Below, in pieces: positions 58,972 to 64,000 of a DNA stretch of 64,000 bases. The translations under genes and the position numbers were made by a program. The DNA comes from DATJGR01 sp963812255 (lineage in GTDB: Bacteria; Pseudomonadota; Gammaproteobacteria; Pseudomonadales; Azotimanducaceae): NCBI GenBank assembly GCA_963812255.1, contig CAWEUM010000005.1, positions 1,798,001-1,862,000 of the forward strand, read 5' to 3'. The stretch's first letter is position 1; every line of letters starts with the position of its first letter. The notes under the pieces are model-generated. The model did no database searches, was not told where the DNA came from, and saw only the letters and a program-made list of their open reading frames with translations.

Positions 58972-59867
58972 GCGGCGATCTCACGCTCGTCGGCATCGGC
59001 GGCAGCGCTATGCGGTGAATCCGCCGCATCTCCCCAGAACGACCGGAAGATACACCACTGCTCGATGTTCTCGCGGATCTGCCGTTGAGTGGCGGCGGCG
59101 ATCGCGCCGTTCAAGGTATCCGCGCTGTCGTACCGTTCGGGATCGAGCATCGGTTCGAGCACGAGGCGAAATCTGCCCGGTGCGAGGCGTCGGCAATAGC
59201 CGCTGACAACCGGGGCGCCGGTCCGCTTCGATAACACGCCCGGCCCCGCCGGCCAGCGCACCTCTCGATCGAAGAACGAAATCTCGGTGCCCTGGCCGAA
59301 AATGTCACCATCGACCATCAGCGCGAGCAGATCGTTGCGCGACAACGCGCGCCAGAGTTTGCGGTAACCGTCTTCCGGCCGAATCGTATGCACGGCGAGT
59401 TCGCTCTTCGCATCCCGTACTGCCGGCGCGAGCCAGCGGCCGAGCTGCACGCCGGCCACCGCGTGTACCTGGTGACCGAGGTGAGCGAGTACCACTGCGC
59501 CCAATTCCCAATTGCCGATATGACTCGACGTGATGATGACGCCTTTGCCGCGCGCCAGCGCATCGAGCACGTTCTGATGACCTTCGATCTCGACACTCTG
59601 AAGCAGCTGCTCGCGCTCCAGGCGAGGCAGCCGAAAGAACTCGAACAACATACAGTTGTAGCTCGCCATCACTTTCAACGCAGCGCGCATGCGTTCGCGG
59701 CGCGAGCTGCCCGGCAGAATCGTCGCAAGATTGACCAGCACGGCGTGCCGGCGGCGCGGAAAAAACCACAAATGCGCCCGCGCAAGACCACGCGCAACGG
59801 CATACCCAGTACGATTCGGGATCGCAGCAGTCAGGGCGGAAAGACATGCGAGAAGAAGTCGAGACAC
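58968..59867 (-). CDS. lysophospholipid/lipid A acyltransferase family protein (LpxL/PatA-like)
   Basis: A 299-residue acyltransferase of PF03279 type. An N-terminal hydrophobic helix, ATILPGSSRRERMRAALKVMASYNCMLFEFFR, the catalytic H-x4-E in SSHIGNWELG (~115-124) and later DGDIFGQGTEISFFDREVRWPAGPGVLSKRTGAPVV (substrate-side region) are those of the LpxL/HtrB and PatA group. It would move an acyl chain to a glycolipid at the inner membrane. GTG start. First gene of the unit acyltransferase-GT4-MFS; the overlap with the glycosyltransferase suggests the pair works on one glycolipid. Confidence 0.88.
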   Translation of the reverse strand: MSRLLLACLSALTAAIPNRTGYAVARGLARAHLWFFPRRRHAVLVNLATILPGSSRRERMRAALKVMASYNCMLFEFFRLPRLEREQLLQSVEIEGHQNVLDALARGKGVIITSSHIGNWELGAVVLAHLGHQVHAVAGVQLGRWLAPAVRDAKSELAVHTIRPEDGYRKLWRALSRNDLLALMVDGDIFGQGTEISFFDREVRWPAGPGVLSKRTGAPVVSGYCRRLAPGRFRLVLEPMLDPERYDSADTLNGAIAAATQRQIRENIEQWCIFRSFWGDAADSPHSAAADADEREIAA

Positions 59868-60002
59868 TGCCGTCCTCAGTTGCTTCGATTTGGCGAGATG
59901 GGTTTATGCAGAAGAGCCGCAATTGTCGCCCAACTCGACCGCCGAATGCGAGTCGGGGGCGCCACGTACTCCATCCGTTGGCGCCGGCTCTGGCACTACG
60001 GC

Positions 60003-61292
60003 TCAGGCCGCCTGCGGCCGCCGATGTCGAACCTGCATCGTCTTGATGCTGTTGAGGAAGTTCGTCCGCATGCGGGTGATGCCGCCGGTCACCTCGATAT
60101 GGGGATAACGCGCGAGCATTGCTTCGAGCAGCACGGTCAGTTGAATCTCGGCCAGGCGCCAGCCGATGCACAAATGTTGCCCATAGCCAAAAGACAGATG
60201 GCGCGGGCCGCCACGGCTGACGTTGAACGTGAATGGATCGGCCCACTTTTCTTCGTCGCGATTGCCCGACATGTACCACAACGCAACTTTGTCGCCTTTT
60301 TTGATCGTGACGCCGCGCAGGGTGTAGTCCTCGACCGCGGTGCGGCGCATGTAGATCACCGGATGCACCCAGCGGATGATCTCATCGACCGCACCGCCTA
60401 TCAGCGATGGGTCGTCGATGAGTTTTTGCCGCTCGGAGGGAAACTGTGACAACGCCAGCGTTCCGCCCGAAATTGAATTGCGCGTCGTCTCGTTACCTGC
60501 AACGACGAGCAAGATAAATGCGGACAGGTAATCGGGCACGCTCATCGGCTCGCCGTTGACCTCGGTATTGACGAGCATCGTGATCAGATCGTCACCCGGC
60601 TGCGACTTGCGTGCTGCGTACAACTGCATCGCATAAACCGCGAGGTCCATGAACGCCTGGGCGACGTGCTCGCGGGATACGGCAATGTCGGGATCCTCAC
60701 CACCGATGATGATGTTCGACCACTGGAATAGCTTGTGCCGGTCTTCCTGTGGCACGCCGAACAGTTCCGCAAGCATCTGTACGGGAAGTTCCGCCGCAAC
60801 GCTCGAGATGAACTCGCACTCGGACTGGTTCGCGATCGCATCGAGGATTGCGTGGGCCCGCTCGCGAATGCGGGGCGTGAGCGCATCCAGGCGTTGCGGC
60901 GTGAAACCTGGTGCCACCATCCGCCGATGCTGCACATGTTCCGGCGGATCCATCATGATCATGCTGCGACCATTCTCGAATTGCGAGAACCGCGCATCGC
61001 GCTCCGACAATTGTTCGACCGTCAGTCCCTGCCGCGTCGCAATCATCGTCGCATCAGGCAAAGTGATGCCTCCGAGGCGCGCGTCGGAGCTGAAAATCTG
61101 TGGCAACTTCGAGATGGCGTGAATGTCGTCGTACTTCGTGATCGACCAGAATCCCGGCCCATTCCACGGCTCTTCACACCACGCCACCGGCTCTTCACGG
61201 CGCAATTGCGTGAAGATCGCGTGCGGTTTCGCGAGATCCTGGAACGTTTCGGGATACGAAAGGGAAATACGATCCTGCTGGCTGATGGACAT
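60003..61292 (-). CDS. cytochrome P450
   Basis: A 429-residue soluble P450. The oxygen-activating I-helix motif is AGNETTRN (~265-272), ExxR is EIIR (~304), and the heme loop FGYGQHLCIG places the axial Cys at ~375. Sequence around AGNETTRNSISGG and the SLSYPETF start resembles bacterial P450s of the CYP124/125/142 neighbourhood that oxidise terpenoid or steroid side chains, but the substrate is not proven. No ferredoxin or reductase gene is adjacent. The longer open frame extends upstream over terC; the ATG at 61292 begins the homologous part. TerC lies 41 bp upstream on the same strand. Confidence 0.92.
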   Translation of the reverse strand: MSISQQDRISLSYPETFQDLAKPHAIFTQLRREEPVAWCEEPWNGPGFWSITKYDDIHAISKLPQIFSSDARLGGITLPDATMIATRQGLTVEQLSERDARFSQFENGRSMIMMDPPEHVQHRRMVAPGFTPQRLDALTPRIRERAHAILDAIANQSECEFISSVAAELPVQMLAELFGVPQEDRHKLFQWSNIIIGGEDPDIAVSREHVAQAFMDLAVYAMQLYAARKSQPGDDLITMLVNTEVNGEPMSVPDYLSAFILLVVAGNETTRNSISGGTLALSQFPSERQKLIDDPSLIGGAVDEIIRWVHPVIYMRRTAVEDYTLRGVTIKKGDKVALWYMSGNRDEEKWADPFTFNVSRGGPRHLSFGYGQHLCIGWRLAEIQLTVLLEAMLARYPHIEVTGGITRMRTNFLNSIKTMQVRHRRPQAA

Positions 61293-61333
61293 GTATGTAT
61301 GGCCTTTGTCGTAACGGACGCGGCGTCCGGGTT

Positions 61334-61960
61334 TTATTGGAGCGCGACCGCAACGCCGTGCGCCACTTCCATCGAGCCGTCCCACACCATCGCGCAGGCA
61401 ACGTACAGGATCGTGATCAGGCCAACGTATGCAATCCAGTGATAACGCTGCAGCCAGCGAGCCAGCACCGTCGCGCAGAATCCCATGAACGCAATCGACA
61501 ACGTCAGCCCGAACACCAGTACCCAGGTGTGATCCCGCGCCACGCCCGCGACCGCCAGGACATTGTCGAGCGACATCGAAATATCGGCCACGACAATCTG
61601 CACGATGGCGCGCCCGACGGTTTTGGTCGGCGCCGATCCCGCTCCGCTGTAGATACCGGCGGGACTCAGTTCCATTGCGCGAACCGCCTCGATCTCGCGC
61701 CAGAGCTTCCAGCAGACCCACAATAGCAACAGCCCGCCGGCGAGCATCAAACCGACGATCTGCATCAGATGAACCGTCGCGACCGCGAAAATGACGCGCA
61801 CGACGGTTGCAGCGCCGATGCCCATCATCAGCAGTTGGGCACGTTGTTTGGACGGGAAACTGGCCACCACCATCGCGATCACGATCGCGTTGTCGCCGGC
61901 AAGCACGAGGTCGACCAGAATGACCTGAAAGAACGCCGACAGCTCCGAAATCCAGCTCAC
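61334..61960 (-). CDS. TerC-family membrane protein (YjbE type)
   Basis: A 208-residue protein with seven hydrophobic segments. TerC marks are VDLVLAGDNAIVIAMVVASFP (~17-37, acidic in-membrane GDN) and IVVADISMSLDNVLAVAGVARDH (~120-142, second SLDN motif). YjbE-type members export manganese from the cytoplasm, often to load secreted proteins. It begins with GTG, has a promoter ~110 bp upstream and a structured leader, and precedes the P450 gene by 41 bp. Confidence 0.9.
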   Translation of the reverse strand: MSWISELSAFFQVILVDLVLAGDNAIVIAMVVASFPSKQRAQLLMMGIGAATVVRVIFAVATVHLMQIVGLMLAGGLLLLWVCWKLWREIEAVRAMELSPAGIYSGAGSAPTKTVGRAIVQIVVADISMSLDNVLAVAGVARDHTWVLVFGLTLSIAFMGFCATVLARWLQRYHWIAYVGLITILYVACAMVWDGSMEVAHGVAVALQ

Positions 61961-62072
61961 ACGCGACCTCGAGCGACTTTGTGGGTCGCTTGCCGGACAG
62001 TTCGGCTGTCACGTGCCGTTGCGTGGCGCTGGCGTTGCATCTCACTCCGCCCCTCGGAAGAATGCCTGATCG

Positions 62073-62101
62073 AATATCCATATTCCTTCGGGTTGGGTCA
62101 A
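62073..62101 (-). promoter_or_regulatory. sigma-70-like promoter of terC
   Basis: Reading the minus strand: TTGACC (62101-62096), 17-base spacer, GATATT (62078-62073). The start near 62066 gives a ~105-base leader before the GTG at 61960, which contains small hairpins such as GCGAC/GTCGC. Confidence 0.5.
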
Positions 62102-62158
62102 TAGGTAACACCGTATGGATACCGCAATGTCCCGTCAGAAATGACTGACAGCCACACA

Positions 62159-62176
62159 CGCCGCGTTTTTGCGGCG
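62159..62176 (-). terminator. hairpin after the LLM oxidoreductase gene
   Basis: CGCCGC and GCGGCG form a 6-bp GC stem with a 6-base loop, two bases after the LLM stop codon on the minus strand. There is no T-run behind it, so it is a weak or rho-assisted terminator, or an mRNA-end stabiliser. Confidence 0.4.
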
Positions 62177-62178
62177 CG

Positions 62179-63135
62179 TCAGCGGCCGTTGAGCGGTGCC
62201 ACCACCTCTTGCGCGAACCGTTCAATCTGCCCCGGATCCTGCCCCTGGATCACCACGTAGCTGATCCCGGTCTGTTCGCGACGATGTTCCAATGTATCGC
62301 GCAATTCGGTGCCGGATCCGATCAGAAACAGCGGACTGCCGCCGATTTGATCCGGCGGCATGCCGGTACTGGCTGCCACCATTTCGCGGATCGGCTGCGG
62401 GTCGTCGGTGACGGCCGCGGCGAACACCAGCGCGCTGAGTTCCAGCGAGTCTGGATCACGCCCCGCCGCCAGCGCCGCGGCGCGCACCCAACCGATCTTA
62501 TGACGGATCGACTCGGGGGTGATGTCGCGCGCTGTCTCGGCTGTGATGCGTCCCTCCGGGATCTTCGGATTGATGCCGACTATGTTCGCGTGGCGCCCGG
62601 CCACCGACAGCAACTTCTCGCCGCCGCCGCCGATCAGAATCGGCGGTGGCACGCCGCCGGGTAACGCGATCTTCAGCGGCACGTCTTTGACGCGATAGTG
62701 CGCGCCCGAGAAAGTGGTCTTCTTGTTTGCCCACATCGACTCGATGATCGTCAACGCCTCCTCGAGGCGCTCGATGCGCACGCTCGGCTTGTCGTAGCGC
62801 ATGCCCGACCATTCATAGTCCTCCGCCATCCAACCCGCGCCGATGCCGAATTCGTGTCGTCCACCCGACATCACCTGCAACGTCGCTGCCTGACGTGCAT
62901 AGACGACCGGATGTCGATAGTCGACGCCGTACACCAGCGTGCCCACACGCAGCGTTCGCGTGACGGCTGCAACACCCCCGAGCATGGTCGTTGGGTCCCA
63001 CAGCGACGCGGTGAAGTGATCCGGGACGAACAGCGTGGAAAACCCCAGCCCCTCGATCCGACGTACCCGGTCGGTCCACTCGGTGGCCGGCAGGTTCGAC
63101 AGCTGGATGCCGAAACGAAACGCGTGCGTGGCCAT
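62179..63135 (-). CDS. LLM-class flavin-dependent oxidoreductase
   Basis: A 318-residue luciferase-like protein: FRFGIQLSNLPATEWTDRVRRIEGLGFSTLFVPDHF, RTLRVGTLVYGVDYRHPVVYARQAATLQVMSGGRHEFGIGAGW (strand-4/phosphate region), GVPPPILIGGGGEKLLSVAGRHANIVGINP and the C-terminal GSGTELRDTLEHR. It is distinct from the LLM gene at 10977. Such proteins are often labelled F420-dependent (the TIGR03621-like set); FMN is also possible. Nine bases separate it from the oxidase remnant upstream on the same strand. Confidence 0.87.
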   Translation of the reverse strand: MATHAFRFGIQLSNLPATEWTDRVRRIEGLGFSTLFVPDHFTASLWDPTTMLGGVAAVTRTLRVGTLVYGVDYRHPVVYARQAATLQVMSGGRHEFGIGAGWMAEDYEWSGMRYDKPSVRIERLEEALTIIESMWANKKTTFSGAHYRVKDVPLKIALPGGVPPPILIGGGGEKLLSVAGRHANIVGINPKIPEGRITAETARDITPESIRHKIGWVRAAALAAGRDPDSLELSALVFAAAVTDDPQPIREMVAASTGMPPDQIGGSPLFLIGSGTELRDTLEHRREQTGISYVVIQGQDPGQIERFAQEVVAPLNGR

Positions 63136-63144
63136 GCGTTTTCC

Positions 63145-64000
63145 TCAGCCGAGGAACAACGACTCGAGAAATGGATTCAAAAATATACCGTGGCGATCGA
63201 GCGACGCGCGGATCGACTGGAACCGTTCGAACAGCGGATAGGTGAGCGCGAGTTCCTCAGCATCCATACTATGCAGCTTGCCCCAGCGTGGGCATCCGCC
63301 ATGGTTGCGGAAGATCGCCTCCGCCGGATCGAACAGCGCCCGATAGTCGCGCTCGGCTCCTTGATGAACGGAAATCGTCACGGTTTCGCGTTGAAACGCC
63401 GGGCTCAGCATCGCATCGTCGGCGGCCAGCGTACGGAACTCGAGCGGCCATGCCAGCCTCGGATGATCCTTCGACAGCCACGCGCGCAACTCCTCGAAAC
63501 ACTGCCAGCCGCGCCCGAACGGTATCGAATATTCCATCTCGTTGAACTTGATGTCGCGATCGCTGGGGAAAGTCTCGTACGCCGGCGCCATGTATTCGTT
63601 CTCATCGATGCGCATCGGTGGCGCGTCGCTCTTGTTCAAGGTCTTCATCTGACACAGCCCATCTCGCGCAGCCCAGAAAAACTCGAAATGGCGGTTGGTA
63701 TCGATCAACTGTGGAAGCCGCTGGCATCGATGCGCCTGAACTCACCATCGGCCGTGACGATCGACGCGCCGATGAGATAGCTCGACAGGTTCCGCAGCGT
63801 GCGGCCGGTGCCGTGTGTGCCGGTAGACAGCGCGCCGGCAAGCGATTGCCGATCGATGTCACCCTGCTCTGGCAGCGACGTGCCGTGCGCCCACAGCAGC
63901 GGCCCGAGATCATACAGTTTGGTACCTGCTGCAATCGTAGCTGTGCCGGCGCCGCGGTCGACCGATGGCACACCGGCCAGCCGATCGAGCGACACGATCG
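63145..64000 (-). pseudogene. FAD-linked aldonolactone oxidase with internal deletion, partial at window edge
   Basis: The part from the edge inward (to 63705) is the FAD-binding domain of the D-arabinono-1,4-lactone oxidase group: GTATIAAGTKLYDLGPLLW, GDIDRQSLAGALSTGTHGTG (the flavin-binding SxGTHG region), then it stops after GEFRRIDASGFHS. Overlapping in another frame, a second piece (63145-63708) begins IDTNRHFEFFWAARDG and ends with the family C-terminus (FLNPFLESLF). The ~100 residues normally between are missing and the frame changes, so the gene is disrupted by a deletion. The far N-terminus is beyond the window. Confidence 0.75.

Noticed and set aside
61961..62066. Manganese riboswitch (yybP-ykoY) before terC
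   Set aside because: The invariant GGGGAGUA and matching loop are not present; kept only as an open question about the leader.

Overview
The window is a 64 kb piece of high-GC chromosomal DNA from a Gram-negative proteobacterium. Outer-membrane porins and beta-barrels, the PqiA/PqiB/PqiC envelope lipid system, an LpxL-type acyltransferase, lipoproteins and PhoB-type Pho boxes all point that way. The mix of a cytochrome P450, LLM flavin oxidoreductases, an SDR, an enoyl-CoA hydratase and DUF3300/DUF2950 proteins suggests a soil or water gammaproteobacterium, perhaps near Steroidobacterales/Nevskiales. That placement is inference from gene content. I saw no rRNA, tRNA, CRISPR array, complete IS element or phage.

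Layout. 0-5 kb is a regulatory block: BON protein, CHASE3 histidine kinase, a single-domain receiver, a NarL-type regulator and a sigma-54 activator, then a small lipoprotein. 5-19 kb is mixed metabolism: AmpG-like transporter, PLP-dependent lyase, SDR, YceI, DUF1330 proteins, LLM oxidoreductase, SMP-30 lactonase, AraC regulator, the DUF3300/DUF2950 pair, CreA, enoyl-CoA hydratase and alpha/beta hydrolase. 19.7-21.7 kb holds the most unusual gene, an ECF sigma factor fused to ankyrin repeats and then to a degenerate F1-ATPase beta-like domain. 22-31 kb is an envelope and protein-quality block: hsp20-lon, a Cys-rich secreted protein, an ECF sigma factor with a zinc-finger anti-sigma/bactofilin-like membrane protein, and a four-gene pqi operon.

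31-41 kb contains a potassium-channel-like RCK protein, a NagB-like protein, glyoxalase II, a rhomboid protease, a secreted CYTH-like protein, a phospholipase D family protein and an arsR-gapdh-arsJ operon for arsenate export as 1-arseno-3-phosphoglycerate. 41.7-47.9 kb is the phosphate-starvation locus, with Pho boxes before the porin and before pstS and the order porin-pstB-phoU-pstS-pstC-pstA. 48-64 kb carries an aldehyde dehydrogenase, nitroreductase, TauD-type dioxygenase, an archaeal-type aspartyl-tRNA synthetase, a beta-barrel, YqjD/YqjE-like membrane proteins, a MoaD/ThiS-like plus BNR-repeat pair, an acyltransferase-glycosyltransferase-MFS cluster, a TerC-P450 pair and a second LLM oxidoreductase.

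Several genes are decayed: a methyltransferase remnant (9.6-10.1 kb), a frameshifted tyrosine phosphatase (39.8-40.3 kb), a phosphoesterase N-terminus (41.3-41.5 kb) and a lactone oxidase with an internal deletion running off the right edge. Several short genes are not reachable with a 60-residue cut-off and were found by reading: a 58-residue ORF beside arsJ, a 37-residue Lys-rich protein and a two-helix membrane ORF interrupted by an amber codon.
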